The translations under genes and the position numbers were made by a program. Below are positions 1 through 8,470 of a stretch of DNA of 64,000 nt, in pieces. Origin of the DNA: Streptomyces iranensis (GTDB lineage: Bacteria > Actinomycetota > Actinomycetes > Streptomycetales > Streptomycetaceae); the NCBI RefSeq assembly GCF_017874715.1, contig NZ_JAGGLR010000023.1, forward strand, positions 1 to 64,000, in the 5' to 3' direction. Below the pieces are notes generated by a model. It made no database searches. It was not told where the DNA came from and worked only from the letters and a program-made list of their open reading frames with translations. Within the stretch, counting starts at the first letter, position 1. Every line of letters begins with the position of its first letter.

Positions 1-614
1 TCCGGATACACTTCCTTCACCCGATGGGACAGCCCGGCGATCGTGCCACCCGTGCCCACACCGACGAACAGATAGTCCAGCGGACCCGCCTGCGCGATCA
101 ACTCACCCGCGGTAAAACGGTAATGCGCGTCCCGGGCATCCGGATTGGCATACTGGTTGGGCCAATAAGCCGAATCGAGTTCAAGCAGCAACTCCTGCAC
201 CCGCGACAGCCGACTCTTCAGATAGCTCCCCGCCTCATCACGGAGCGCAACCTTCTCCACCCGCTCACACAGCAGCCGCAACTGAGCCTCGGTGGCCTCA
301 TTACAGTTCGGATCGATGACCGGAACGAACGAGATACCGAGCATCCGGCAGTAAAAAGCCAGAGCCAACGCGAAATTGCCGGACGACGACTCCACCACCG
401 TGGTGCCGTCCGCTATCTCCCCGCGAACGATTGCCTGTTCCAGAATCCACAGCGCCGAACGGTCTTTACTACTCCCCGTGGGATTACAGAATTCCAACTT
501 GGCGACGATGTCGCACTGCTCGTCCGCCAAGGGAATCAGCGGGGTTCCCATAAGGCCCCCGCGAATTTGCCTTGTCCGTTCGATCAGAGATTGATCAGCA
601 CGCCTGTGGAGCAT
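1..614 (-). CDS. SbnA-like PLP-dependent synthase (partial, 3' end missing)
   Basis: The reverse complement is open from an ATG at 614 to the window edge (about 204 residues). It reads as a cysteine-synthase-fold enzyme: GTPLIPL near residue 23, the PLP lysine in NPTGSSKDRSA, the substrate-binding SSSGNFALA loop and a GTGGT phosphate loop near the cut end. The stretch YLKSRLSRVQELL followed by YWPNQYAN resembles staphyloferrin SbnA more than CysK. SbnA joins O-phosphoserine and glutamate to make N-(2-amino-2-carboxyethyl)-glutamate, the precursor of 2,3-diaminopropionate. An SbnB partner, if present, would lie left of the window. A second Met at 551 (MGTPLIP) is a possible start, but the family normally has a short N-terminal extension. 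Its GC content looks lower than that of the neighbours. SbnA versus another OAS-type synthase is inference. Confidence 0.85.
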   Translation of the reverse strand, partial: MLHRRADQSLIERTRQIRGGLMGTPLIPLADEQCDIVAKLEFCNPTGSSKDRSALWILEQAIVRGEIADGTTVVESSSGNFALALAFYCRMLGISFVPVIDPNCNEATEAQLRLLCERVEKVALRDEAGSYLKSRLSRVQELLLELDSAYWPNQYANPDARDAHYRFTAGELIAQAGPLDYLFVGVGTGGTIAGLSHRVKEVYP

Positions 615-697
615 GAGGCCGAGTGTGGCACGGGACCGCCCGAGACGGCTCAATCGCGACTCAAGTGCGTTGCGACAAAGACTTGGCAGGGAAAGGA

Positions 698-742
698 GAG
701 GGGCTGTTCAACCGTCCACGACAAACGGTTGAACAGCCCCTC
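698..742 (-). terminator. Strong intrinsic hairpin after the ATP-grasp gene
   Basis: Two perfect 18-base arms (698-715 and 725-742) are separated by 9 bases. The hairpin lies 22 bases past the ATP-grasp stop codon and before the SbnA-like start. It should end the transcript coming from the right, so the SbnA-like gene probably has its own promoter or depends on read-through. Confidence 0.75.
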
Positions 743-764
743 GGTGCCGCGCCGTGGCGCGTGC

Positions 765-2036
765 TCAATCCTGCTCTTCGTACTCGACGTGCAGCGTCCG
801 TGCGAGGTGGGCGCGGTACGCCTCGGCCTCGGCGTCCGACTCATGACGGGAGATCACCATGACCGGGTATCCGGAGTGGTCCGGGTAGGGGACCACCAGT
901 GTGCCGGGGCTCACGGCCTCCACCACGTAGTCCACCCGCGGGTCATTGCGCACCGAGTCCAAGCCGCGTATCCGCTTCATCCGTCCGCCGCTGCCGACCG
1001 CCACCTGATAGGCCGCCACATGGCCGACCGGTACCGGCTCCTCACGCCAGCAGAGCGGTTCCCGGCCGAGGTGGATGCGCATCGCCTCGGCGGCCAGGTC
1101 GATCCCGCTGCTGAGGTGGACGAGGTGGTGCATGAAGCCCCCGCCGCCGATGCGCGCGCCCATCTCCAGCAGCACCGGCCGCACCCCGCCGACCAGCCGC
1201 ACTTCGGTGTGCGTGGTGCCCTCCGTGACGCCGAAGGCGTGGTGCGCACCGATCACCTCCGCCTCGATCGCGGCGAGTATCTCGGCGGGCAGCTGGGCGG
1301 GGGCCCGCAACGTGGTCTCCTCGAAGTAGGGCCCCGCCAGTTCCCCCTTCCAGCTGATGCCACAGACCCGTACCTGCCCCTGGTACACGAGGGATTCGGC
1401 GGAGACCTCCGGCCCGTCCAGGTACTCCTCGACCAACACACCGGATTCCGGGGTCGATCCGTCGGCGGCCCCCAGGTGGTGGGCTTCGATGAGCTTCCAG
1501 GTGCGGGCCACGGCCTGCTCGAGGCTGTCCTTGTCGTCCACCCGGATCACACCGAGACTGGAGTGGCCGTTCGCCGGCTTGACCACGACGGGGAACCGCA
1601 AGGTCAGCGCGTCGGTCCAGCCGTCCGGATCCTCGATGACCACGAAGCCGGGCACGCCCAGACCCGCCTCCCGCAGGCGTTGGCGCATGACGCGCTTGTC
1701 GCGCACCACGGCCGCCGCCTCCTCGGTCAGACCGGCGAGGCCCAGCTCCCGAGCGGCGCGCGCCACGAACGGCACGACCCTCTCGTTGCCCGCCATGATT
1801 CCGTCGAAGGGCTCCCGCCGATAGCGGTCGACGAGCTCGGACAGCGCACTTTCCGGGTTTTCGTCGACGTCCAGTGGCAGCAGTTCGACCACCGCCTTGG
1901 CCCGCCCGGCGACCTCCGCCGAGTCGTCCCCCCTGGGGACGAGGATCAGGTCGATACCGGCACGCTCGGCTGCTTCGAACACCCAGGGATACACGGACAA
2001 CTGACCGGCGAGGACGAGTTTCGGGCGCTGTGGCAT
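765..2036 (-). CDS. ATP-grasp ligase
   Basis: This 423-residue protein has the layout of a carboxylate-amine ATP-grasp ligase. A Rossmann-like N-terminal domain covers residues 1-110. The ATP-grasp domain follows, with the nucleotide lysine in FPVVVKPANGHSSLG, the adenine hinge in VLVEEYLDGPEVS, and the Mg-binding EMGARIGGGG near the C-terminal third. Family members activate a carboxylate as acyl-phosphate and couple it to an amine, often an amino acid. Start ATG 2036 is preceded by TTGGAG at good spacing. It lies 105 bases below the SARP gene on the same strand. Next to a diaminopropionate-type synthase and preQ0 genes it may join an amino acid to a 7-deazaguanine carboxylate or to another amino acid (inference). 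D-Ala-D-Ala ligase or a housekeeping role is less likely. Confidence 0.85.
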   Translation of the reverse strand: MPQRPKLVLAGQLSVYPWVFEAAERAGIDLILVPRGDDSAEVAGRAKAVVELLPLDVDENPESALSELVDRYRREPFDGIMAGNERVVPFVARAARELGLAGLTEEAAAVVRDKRVMRQRLREAGLGVPGFVVIEDPDGWTDALTLRFPVVVKPANGHSSLGVIRVDDKDSLEQAVARTWKLIEAHHLGAADGSTPESGVLVEEYLDGPEVSAESLVYQGQVRVCGISWKGELAGPYFEETTLRAPAQLPAEILAAIEAEVIGAHHAFGVTEGTTHTEVRLVGGVRPVLLEMGARIGGGGFMHHLVHLSSGIDLAAEAMRIHLGREPLCWREEPVPVGHVAAYQVAVGSGGRMKRIRGLDSVRNDPRVDYVVEAVSPGTLVVPYPDHSGYPVMVISRHESDAEAEAYRAHLARTLHVEYEEQD

Positions 2037-2141
2037 GACGGTTCTCCAAGGTTCGGTTGCTTGGGCGGTTCGGGCAGGACATTCCGGCCGGTACGGTCCT
2101 GCGTGGGGTCATCCCGGCGGTCACGGAGCTTGGCGTGACCG

Positions 2142-3974
2142 TCAGGCCGAGCACATGACCGGCGCGTTGCTCTGCCGCGCCGCGAACGGGCGTACCCCGG
2201 GCTCCCATTCGTAGGAGAACCGGCCGTTCACACACGGGTGCCGCGCGCGCAGCAGATAGCTCTCCGACAGCTCCTCCAGCAGATCCTCGGCCCGCTGGTC
2301 GGTGATCCCCAGGGCCGCGGCGGCAAGCGCCGGCGTGAGCCGATCGGGGACGCTGGGAGACAACAGCGCGTACGCCAGGGACCGCGACTCGGCGGGCAGC
2401 ATCGCGAGCGTCCGGTCGAATCCGGCCCGCACGCCCAGCGGATCGCTGTCGGCGCCCCCGGACGCGAGAGCCCAGGCAGTGGCCTGCCGGGCCGTCCAGT
2501 GCGGGCGGCGGCGCAACTGCGAAGCGACCGCGAAGAGCGCTCCCGGCAGCCCCCGGCACAGCTCGGCCAGCCGTCGCAGCCCCTCCGGGTCCATGGTGAT
2601 CCAGTGCCTCGGCACGGAGGACGCCAGCAGGTGCAGACAGTCGTCGAAGGCCAGTCCGGCCAGTTCGACGTGGACCGCCGACGAGGACACGAACAGCCGC
2701 CGTCGGCTGCCGATCACCACGCCGCAGCCGCCGCCGGACGGCAGCAGCGGCGTCAAGTCCTGTACGTCGCAGACGTCGTCGAGCACCACCAGGACGCGCA
2801 GGTCGGCGGTCCAGCTACGGAACAGCAGGCTCAGGTCGGTCGTGCCCAGCCGCAACTGCTCCTCCGTCGCGCCGAGTCCACGCAGGAACGAGCGGAGGAT
2901 CTCGGCGGGCCGCACCCGCCGGCCGGCGCCGTCACGCAGACGTGCGTAGAGCCGTCCGTCCGGGTAGTGACCGCTCACCTGATGCGCGGCGTGCAGGCAC
3001 AGCTCGCTCTTCCCCATGCCGGGAGCGCCCCCCACGATCACGAGCGGCCGGTCCTCCCGCGCCCGGCCGGCCAGCACCGAGGTCAGGCGCGCCAGCTGGC
3101 CGGCGCGTCCGATCAGGCGCTCGCGCGGGGCGGGCAGATGGCAGGGCGCCCGGGTGGCGGCGGTCATGGCCGTGAGCCGCCCGGCGGGACGCAGCAGCGC
3201 CTCGTCCGACGTGAGCACGGCCGTGTGCAGGGCCTGGAGTTCGGGCGAAGGGTCGAGACCCAGCTCGGTGGCGATCCGCTCGCGTGCCCGCTGGTAGACC
3301 TGGAGCGCCTCCACCCGCCGGTCCATACGGTAGAGAGCCGTCATCAGATTGCGCTGGGCCCACTCGTTCGTGGGTTCCCGCCCGGCCATCGAGGTGAGCT
3401 CGCCGAGCACCTCGTGGGGCCGGCCGAGGTGCAGGTCGGCTTCGATCCGCAGGTGGTGTGCGCTGGTACGCAACTCCTTCAGGCGGACCGCCTCCGCCTG
3501 CAGCGCGGGCCCCTTGCGCACGTCCACCAGCGCATCGTCCCGCCACAGCTGCAGCGCCGCGGCGGCCGTGTCACGGGCTCGGGCGAAGTCCTCGTCACGG
3601 AACTCCGCACGGGCGCGGGCGAGCAGCGGCTCGCACCGGAAGACGTCCACGTGGTCGGCGGGCAGCGACAGCTGGTAGCCGCCGTCGACCGTGCCCAGCA
3701 GCGGTCCGGCGGCCCGTACCGCGCCGCCGCTCCGCGGATTGCCGAGCGAGAACCGCTTCCTGAGCTGGTACACATACGTCTGCAGAGCGGTGTGCACGCT
3801 GGCCGGCGGGTCGGCGTCCCACAGCTCGTCCATGAGTTGCTCGAAGCGCACCACCCGGCCCGCGTTCAGCACGAGCAGTGCCAGTGTCTGACGTACTTTC
3901 TGGGCGGCCGGCGCCAGGTCGACGCGGTCATCGTCCCCGTATGCCTGGAGCGGCCCGAGAAGGTTGATCCTCAT
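2142..3974 (-). CDS. SARP-family activator with STAND/NB-ARC ATPase domain
   Basis: 610 residues. Residues 1-100 form the OmpR-type winged helix of SARPs (MRINLLGPLQAYGD start, TYVYQLRKRF recognition helix). Residues 100-260 form the BTAD alpha-helical domain. An NB-ARC ATPase follows, with P-loop GAPGMGKS near residue 320 and Walker-B-like LRVLVVLDDV. It lacks the long TPR tail of AfsR, so it is a short SARP-STAND. Such proteins activate antibiotic clusters by binding direct repeats near -35 regions. It sits between the 2OG oxygenase and the ATP-grasp gene in the same orientation, so it is probably the cluster-situated activator. The start ATG at 3974 has the usual SARP N-terminus. Confidence 0.9.
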   Translation of the reverse strand: MRINLLGPLQAYGDDDRVDLAPAAQKVRQTLALLVLNAGRVVRFEQLMDELWDADPPASVHTALQTYVYQLRKRFSLGNPRSGGAVRAAGPLLGTVDGGYQLSLPADHVDVFRCEPLLARARAEFRDEDFARARDTAAAALQLWRDDALVDVRKGPALQAEAVRLKELRTSAHHLRIEADLHLGRPHEVLGELTSMAGREPTNEWAQRNLMTALYRMDRRVEALQVYQRARERIATELGLDPSPELQALHTAVLTSDEALLRPAGRLTAMTAATRAPCHLPAPRERLIGRAGQLARLTSVLAGRAREDRPLVIVGGAPGMGKSELCLHAAHQVSGHYPDGRLYARLRDGAGRRVRPAEILRSFLRGLGATEEQLRLGTTDLSLLFRSWTADLRVLVVLDDVCDVQDLTPLLPSGGGCGVVIGSRRRLFVSSSAVHVELAGLAFDDCLHLLASSVPRHWITMDPEGLRRLAELCRGLPGALFAVASQLRRRPHWTARQATAWALASGGADSDPLGVRAGFDRTLAMLPAESRSLAYALLSPSVPDRLTPALAAAALGITDQRAEDLLEELSESYLLRARHPCVNGRFSYEWEPGVRPFAARQSNAPVMCSA

Positions 3975-4490
3975 GAAATTCGCCCTGTCTCATGTTCGTT
4001 CGGTCCCCGTCAGCGGAGTTCCCCGGCCGGCAACTGCCGCCTCTTCGCGTACTCCTGGGCCAACCGGGCCACCGAGTCCTTGCAGTGCGGCGGCCGGCCC
4101 GGCGGCGAAGCCCCCGTACCGGGCGAGCGCCTGCCGCGGTGACGCCCCTCGGCAGGGTGGCGCCGGTCAGTCGGTGCCGGATCCCGGCCGCCCTGCCCGG
4201 CGTCACCCGGCCGGCGACGCCGTCCGCCCGGACGGCCGTTCCCGGCGACTGCCGATCTGCCTCGCTCGTGGAACGCTGCCGCCCCGCGTCGTCCGAGGCC
4301 GCGTGGATGGCGCGTACCTCGGATCCGACCAGGGTCGGGGCGCTTCGTGGGCGCCTCCTCCGGGTGAGTGGCCCGGCGAACGAACAATCCCTCCGGCCTG
4401 ACCTTGCCAGCGGTGATCTGGTCGAGAACAAGGTCACGGGGGCTTCCGTGCTCGGCGATGAGCCGGCCGGCCCCGGCCCGCGGCTCCCGG
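3975..4490. other. Gene-poor interval upstream of the SARP gene
   Basis: About 515 bases separate the 2OG oxygenase stop from the SARP start. No full gene is convincing. On the minus strand the last 25 or so codons before a stop at 4010 read like real coding sequence (KDSVARLAQEYAKRRQ with G/C third positions) but have no plausible start, so they may be a gene remnant. The SARP promoter and autoregulatory sites should lie here. Confidence 0.5.
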
Positions 4491-5516
4491 TCAGGAATTC
4501 GCGGACCCGGCTGTCGCGGCCAGAGTCGGGTGGTGCCGGGCCACGATGTCGGGGAAGGAGCGGATCAGACCCTTCATGACGTTGTCGCCGTACAGTGCGA
4601 ACAGCGGGTTGTCGGCGACGTCGATGACTCCGCCGGCGCCCTCGACATATGGGCTGGGCAGTGGCTGCATCGTGGCGTCCAGCCGGGGGTTGTAGAAGAA
4701 GGGAATCGAGTAGCGGTTGACGCCCGGGGCGGGCCGGACCACCCGGTGGAGGGTGGCACGCACGTAGCCCCTCGTCGCCACCTCCAGCAGCTCTCCCAGG
4801 TTGACCACGAACGCCCCCGGGATCACCGGCACATCGACGAACTGGTCGTCCTCGACCGCGACCTGGAGACCGCCGTTGCCGTCCTGGACGAGCAGGGTGA
4901 GCAGCCCGAGGTCGTTGTGGATGCCGGTCCCCTGGCCGGAGCCGGTGTCCTCGCTCGTCTGCGTGGGACCGGGGTAGTGCAGGAGTTTGAGATGGATCTG
5001 CGGATCCGGGTCGACCACGTCGTCCAGGAACCCGGCGGGGGCGGCGAGCGACTCGAGCATCAGCCGAAGCAGCTTATGCGACAGATCGGTCAGCCGGGTG
5101 ATCCATGACTCGATGGCCGGCCGCAGCTCGGGCATCGCCTTGGGCCACTCGTTCGGGCCGATCAGGCACCGGTAGGCGGGATCGCCGGGCGCGGACGTCC
5201 TCTCGGGCTGCTCCGGACCGATGTCCAGCTGCTGGCGCTGGTCGGGGATGCCCTTGGTGTGTTCGCGGCCGAGTTCGGAGTAGCCGCGGAACAGCGGCGA
5301 GTCGAGGATGTTCAGCGCGAGCCGATCGGCCTCGGGCAGGGCGAAGAACTGGCGGGCCAGCTCGAGCATGTCGTCGGAGTCCTCGATACCGTGACCGACG
5401 AGCTGGAAGAAGCCGACCTCGTGGATGGCCTTGCGCAACCGGTTCAGGAACTCTGCCCGGGTTTCTTCCGAACCGGCGGCGTCACGGAGGTCGAGCACCG
5501 GAAAGTGGTCGGTCAT
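4491..5516 (-). CDS. Isopenicillin-N-synthase-family 2-oxoglutarate/Fe(II) dioxygenase
   Basis: 341 residues. The N-terminal DIOX_N domain (FPVLDL, HEVGFFQLVGHGI) is followed by the double-stranded beta-helix. The iron triad is His200-x-Asp202 in GTGIHNDLG and distal His257 in ATLHRVV; Arg268-x-Ser270 in NRYS should bind 2-oxoglutarate. The family hydroxylates, desaturates or cyclises small molecules. The start ATG 5516 overlaps the queC stop by 4 bases (ATGA) and has AAGGAG 6 bases upstream, so the two are translationally coupled. This points to a role in tailoring the preQ0-linked product, not in primary metabolism. The substrate cannot be read from sequence. Confidence 0.9.
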   Translation of the reverse strand: MTDHFPVLDLRDAAGSEETRAEFLNRLRKAIHEVGFFQLVGHGIEDSDDMLELARQFFALPEADRLALNILDSPLFRGYSELGREHTKGIPDQRQQLDIGPEQPERTSAPGDPAYRCLIGPNEWPKAMPELRPAIESWITRLTDLSHKLLRLMLESLAAPAGFLDDVVDPDPQIHLKLLHYPGPTQTSEDTGSGQGTGIHNDLGLLTLLVQDGNGGLQVAVEDDQFVDVPVIPGAFVVNLGELLEVATRGYVRATLHRVVRPAPGVNRYSIPFFYNPRLDATMQPLPSPYVEGAGGVIDVADNPLFALYGDNVMKGLIRSFPDIVARHHPTLAATAGSANS

Positions 5517-6202
5517 GGCAGCTCCTTCGCATGGCTGGTCTGGTAAGCCGTCGGGTCGGTCACCCCGGCGTCTCGGAACGCTTCCTGCCGGTCCCAGCAG
5601 GAAGCGCACCGTCCGCAGTGCAGCGCGCCGCCACGCATGCAGGTCCAGGTCTCGGTCCAGGGGACGCCGAGCTCCTCTCCGAGCGACACCACACCGCTCT
5701 TGCGCAGCTCGGCCAGCGGCGCCGACAAGGTCAGCTCGGGGTGCGCGTATCCGCGGGTCGCGATCTTCTCCATGGCGAGGAAGGAGTCGAGGAACGCGGT
5801 ATTGGCGTCGGGCGCGGCCTGCGCGTCGTCGATCACCCCGATGGCCACCGCTTCCGCCTTCTCGGCGACGGCGACCGCGAAGGCGACGGACAGCAGCAGG
5901 GCATTGCGGTTGGGCACGACGTTCGGGCTCTCGCCGGGCGACTCCCTCTTCTGATCCGGCACGTCGACGTCCGGGTCGGTGAGCGAGGAGCCGTGCATGA
6001 GCTTGCCGACCGGGCTGAGATCGACGACGTCGTGCGGCACCCCGAGCGTTCGAGCCGCCTTCTCGGCGAACTCATGCTCGATGAGGTGGCGTTGCCCGTA
6101 GTTCACGGACAGCAGTCGGAGTGTGTGTCCTTGCGCCTGGAGGTGATAGGCCATGGTGACCGAGTCCAGGCCGCCGGACACGATTGCGACGGTTTTGGGC
6201 AT
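5513..6202 (-). CDS. queC: 7-cyano-7-deazaguanine (preQ0) synthase QueC
   Basis: 229 residues, typical QueC length. The PP-loop SGGLDS lies at residues 9-14, and the C-terminal zinc site has the pattern C-x7-C-x2-C-x2-C (CMRGGALHCGRCASC). QueC adenylates 7-carboxy-7-deazaguanine and converts it with ammonia, via the amide, to preQ0. It starts at ATG 6202 after GGAAGG. It lies 56 bases below the AspH-like gene and overlaps the next oxygenase by 4 bases. Streptomycetes generally use such gene sets for deazapurine metabolites (established for toyocamycin-type clusters). The window contains no tRNA-guanine transglycosylase or QueF, which argues against a tRNA-queuosine role. Confidence 0.96.
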   Translation of the reverse strand: MPKTVAIVSGGLDSVTMAYHLQAQGHTLRLLSVNYGQRHLIEHEFAEKAARTLGVPHDVVDLSPVGKLMHGSSLTDPDVDVPDQKRESPGESPNVVPNRNALLLSVAFAVAVAEKAEAVAIGVIDDAQAAPDANTAFLDSFLAMEKIATRGYAHPELTLSAPLAELRKSGVVSLGEELGVPWTETWTCMRGGALHCGRCASCWDRQEAFRDAGVTDPTAYQTSHAKELP

Positions 6203-6258
6203 GCGTCGCCTTCCGGCGAATGGAAATGGATGGGGGGATCAGTACTGCCCGGTGCTGG

Positions 6259-7239
6259 TCATGCCGCCGGCATGGCCGGGACGACCAGCCGGGTCGCTCG
6301 CCGGCCCCTGCGGTAGGTCAGCTCGACCTCGGGGCGCGGACCGTCCAGCCGCATGGTCACGGTTCGCTCCTCGCTCCACCCGACCAGGCGGTACTCGTGT
6401 CCGCCGAGGGCCACCAGCGGGAACAGGTGGTCCCGGGGAGATCGGATGGCGAGACCCGTGCCGGTGTCGACGACGTGGAAGGTGGCCTGCGGTTGCGGGC
6501 CGGTGAGCGACCCGAACTCCTCCACCTCCAGCAGGTGCTCCGGCGCGTCGAACGAACAGGGAGCTGCTTCCCGCTCGCTGTCGGCCAAGGCCACCGACGG
6601 CCGGTTGTAGAGCACATCCGGGCCGTTGAAGTAGTCGGCCCAGTCAGCCGGGAACAGCTGTGCGAGCTCCGGAGTGACGAGTACGTCCACGACAAGATGC
6701 ACCCGATGCTCGGGACCAAGGTTCTCGATCTGGTGCATGCGGCTGAAGTCACCGAACCAGAACTCACCGGGCTGCCAGCGGTAGGTCACTCCGTCAAGCT
6801 CCAGCGAGGCCTTCTCGTGGGTGATGACGGGGATGTGCAGCCGGGCCATACCCCAGTCCGGGGCGAACTTGAAGTCGCAATGGCGGTATCCGACGGTGTC
6901 GGGTCCAAGATCCATGAATCGGGCCGCGAAGAGGGGTCCGGGAATCGAGCGCAGGATCTCCCGCACATACGGCATATGGGCCAGCCACTCGGTATCGGCG
7001 AACTCCTCACCACCGGGGCCGCCCGGGTCGGTACGTGTCTTGTCACCACCGGGGCTGCGCACCGCGAGGCAGCGCCAGTCCTCCTCGGCCTGCCTGACCA
7101 CAGCCCCGTCCCGGTACACGCGCTGTTGGTCCCACAGGTGGTCGCGCGCCGTCATAAGGTCGGCCACCAGCCGGTCGGCGTCCAGCGCGGGGAGCAGGCG
7201 AACCGCTTCCGCGGGCGTCAAAGAGTCATTGTCGTTCAT
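6259..7239 (-). CDS. Aspartyl/asparaginyl beta-hydroxylase-like dioxygenase
   Basis: 326 residues from ATG 7239, which has AAAGGA 5-6 bases upstream. The cupin core has His120-x-Asp122 in YRHCDF, a second His at 169 in GDFSRMHQIEN and Arg179 in EHRVHLVVD. This is the arrangement of AspH-type Fe(II)/2OG enzymes, including proline 3-hydroxylases. Bacterial members hydroxylate free or peptide-bound amino acids at carbon 3. The second half (after about residue 195) is less conserved. It sits among preQ0 genes, between folE and queC, and is a second oxidative tailoring enzyme. A hydroxylated amino-acid building block is a reasonable inference; the substrate is unknown. Confidence 0.82.
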   Translation of the reverse strand: MNDNDSLTPAEAVRLLPALDADRLVADLMTARDHLWDQQRVYRDGAVVRQAEEDWRCLAVRSPGGDKTRTDPGGPGGEEFADTEWLAHMPYVREILRSIPGPLFAARFMDLGPDTVGYRHCDFKFAPDWGMARLHIPVITHEKASLELDGVTYRWQPGEFWFGDFSRMHQIENLGPEHRVHLVVDVLVTPELAQLFPADWADYFNGPDVLYNRPSVALADSEREAAPCSFDAPEHLLEVEEFGSLTGPQPQATFHVVDTGTGLAIRSPRDHLFPLVALGGHEYRLVGWSEERTVTMRLDGPRPEVELTYRRGRRATRLVVPAMPAA

Positions 7240-7305
7240 CGTTGTCCTTTCATGTCGACCGGACCGGATTCGCATGTGTCGTAAACCCTGCCGGGCCATG
7301 CGTTG

Positions 7306-7338
7306 CCATCGGCCGTCCGTGTCTCGCACGGCCGATGG
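7306..7338 (-). terminator. Hairpin between folE and the AspH-like gene
   Basis: Perfect 11-base arms (7306-7316 and 7328-7338) flank an 11-base loop. The hairpin lies in the 203-base gap downstream of the folE stop, the largest gap in the leftward que gene row. It could end or attenuate the methyltransferase-queE-queD-folE transcript, so that the AspH-like-queC-oxygenase group is expressed separately. There is no clear T tract. Confidence 0.5.
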
Positions 7339-7442
7339 TCCAGCAACCGCGCGACCGCGCGATCCGAGCGACACGACGACGACAGCCATCTCGATCCCAC
7401 TGAGTACGAAAACTCAGACCGGGGAAAATGCGGTATGGCTCG

Positions 7443-8033
7443 TTACACCCGGAGCAAGTCGAACAGCTCGCCCCGGAGCCCGGGGTCCGTGCTGAACTCC
7501 CCGCGATATGCGGTCGATGTCATCTGCGCGGCGGCCTTGATGCCGCGCATCGACATGCAAAGGTGCTCGCCCTTCGCTATGACCGCGACGTCCGGGGTAC
7601 CGCTCAGGGTGCTGATCTCAAGCGCGATCTGGTCCACGAGACGCTCCTGGACCTGCAGCTTGTGCGCGTACTGATGGGCGACCCTGGCAAACTTCGACAG
7701 GCCGAGCAATTGCCCCGTCGGACGGTAGGCGATCGTCACGGAGCAGTTGAACGGGAGGAGATGATGCTCGCACAGGGACCAGACCTGAATGTCTGAGACA
7801 ACTACGAGCTGGCTCGTGCCGATGGACTCGAAGAGAGTGCCCAGCGAACCCGGGTCGTAGTTGATGAACTCTCGCCACCAGCGAGCGAACCGCGCAGGTG
7901 TGTCGCGCAGTCCATCGCGATTCGGGTCCTCGCCGATCTCCTCCAGCAGTTGACGGGCGAGCCCGACCAGTGGATCCTCGGTCGTCCTCGACGCCGACGA
8001 GTCACCATCGAGGTCCAATTCTGTCACCGACAT
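7443..8033 (-). CDS. folE: GTP cyclohydrolase I
   Basis: 196 residues from ATG 8033, which is preceded by GAAAGG. GTP cyclohydrolase I signatures are clear: the zinc-binding SLCEHHLLPF and GEHLCMSMRG, YRPTGQLLGLSKFARV, and the end of the protein at GLRGELFDLLRV. It converts GTP to 7,8-dihydroneopterin triphosphate, the first step toward preQ0. Streptomyces usually carry a separate housekeeping folE, so this is probably a cluster-dedicated copy supplying queD (37 bases upstream in the same operon). Longer starts are possible, but the RBS supports 8033. Confidence 0.95.
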   Translation of the reverse strand: MSVTELDLDGDSSASRTTEDPLVGLARQLLEEIGEDPNRDGLRDTPARFARWWREFINYDPGSLGTLFESIGTSQLVVVSDIQVWSLCEHHLLPFNCSVTIAYRPTGQLLGLSKFARVAHQYAHKLQVQERLVDQIALEISTLSGTPDVAVIAKGEHLCMSMRGIKAAAQMTSTAYRGEFSTDPGLRGELFDLLRV

Positions 8034-8070
8034 GCGGTCACCTTTCGTCTGGGCTTCGGAGTCACTGACC

Positions 8071-8433
8071 TCACGGCCGGTACTCGGCCCAAGTCTTGGG
8101 AGTTTCCGAGACACGCACGCAGGTCAGCTCGGGAAACTCCATCGACCATGTCTTGTAGACCCAGGCTGCCATATTCTCAGCCGTCGGATTTTCGTCCATC
8201 ACATCGTTCAGATGCCGGTGATCAAGATGGTTGTCCAGCCAGACCTTGAATGCGGACAAGTCTCCGTAGTCTCGAACGAAGCCCACGGGCAACAGATCCG
8301 CATCGTCGGCTGCAAGCTCCAACTCGATCACATAGTTGTGCCCGTGCATTCGGGCACACTGGTGCTCAGGAGCAAGGCCGGTAAGCCGATGACTGGCCGA
8401 GAAGTCAAATTTCTTCGTGATTCGAAATGTCAT
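8071..8433 (-). CDS. queD: 6-carboxytetrahydropterin synthase QueD
   Basis: 120 residues, the standard QueD length. Zinc ligands are His15 (SASHRL) and His30/His32 (MHGHNY). The catalytic cysteine is Cys26 in QCARMHGH, which is the C-x3-HGH pattern of QueD rather than mammalian PTPS. The C-terminal RVSETPKTWAEY contains the pterin-anchoring glutamate. It converts dihydroneopterin triphosphate to 6-carboxy-5,6,7,8-tetrahydropterin. It lies 37 bases below queE and 37 bases above folE, clearly in one operon. Confidence 0.95.
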   Translation of the reverse strand: MTFRITKKFDFSASHRLTGLAPEHQCARMHGHNYVIELELAADDADLLPVGFVRDYGDLSAFKVWLDNHLDHRHLNDVMDENPTAENMAAWVYKTWSMEFPELTCVRVSETPKTWAEYRP

Positions 8434-8470
8434 CGATCCGAGTTCCCTTCTCCTTTGCGTGTGCCGTTGC

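Noticed and set aside
24..2138. A 704-codon plus-strand open frame at the left edge
   Set aside because: It crosses the hairpin and lies antisense to the SbnA-like and ATP-grasp genes, which have clear family motifs.
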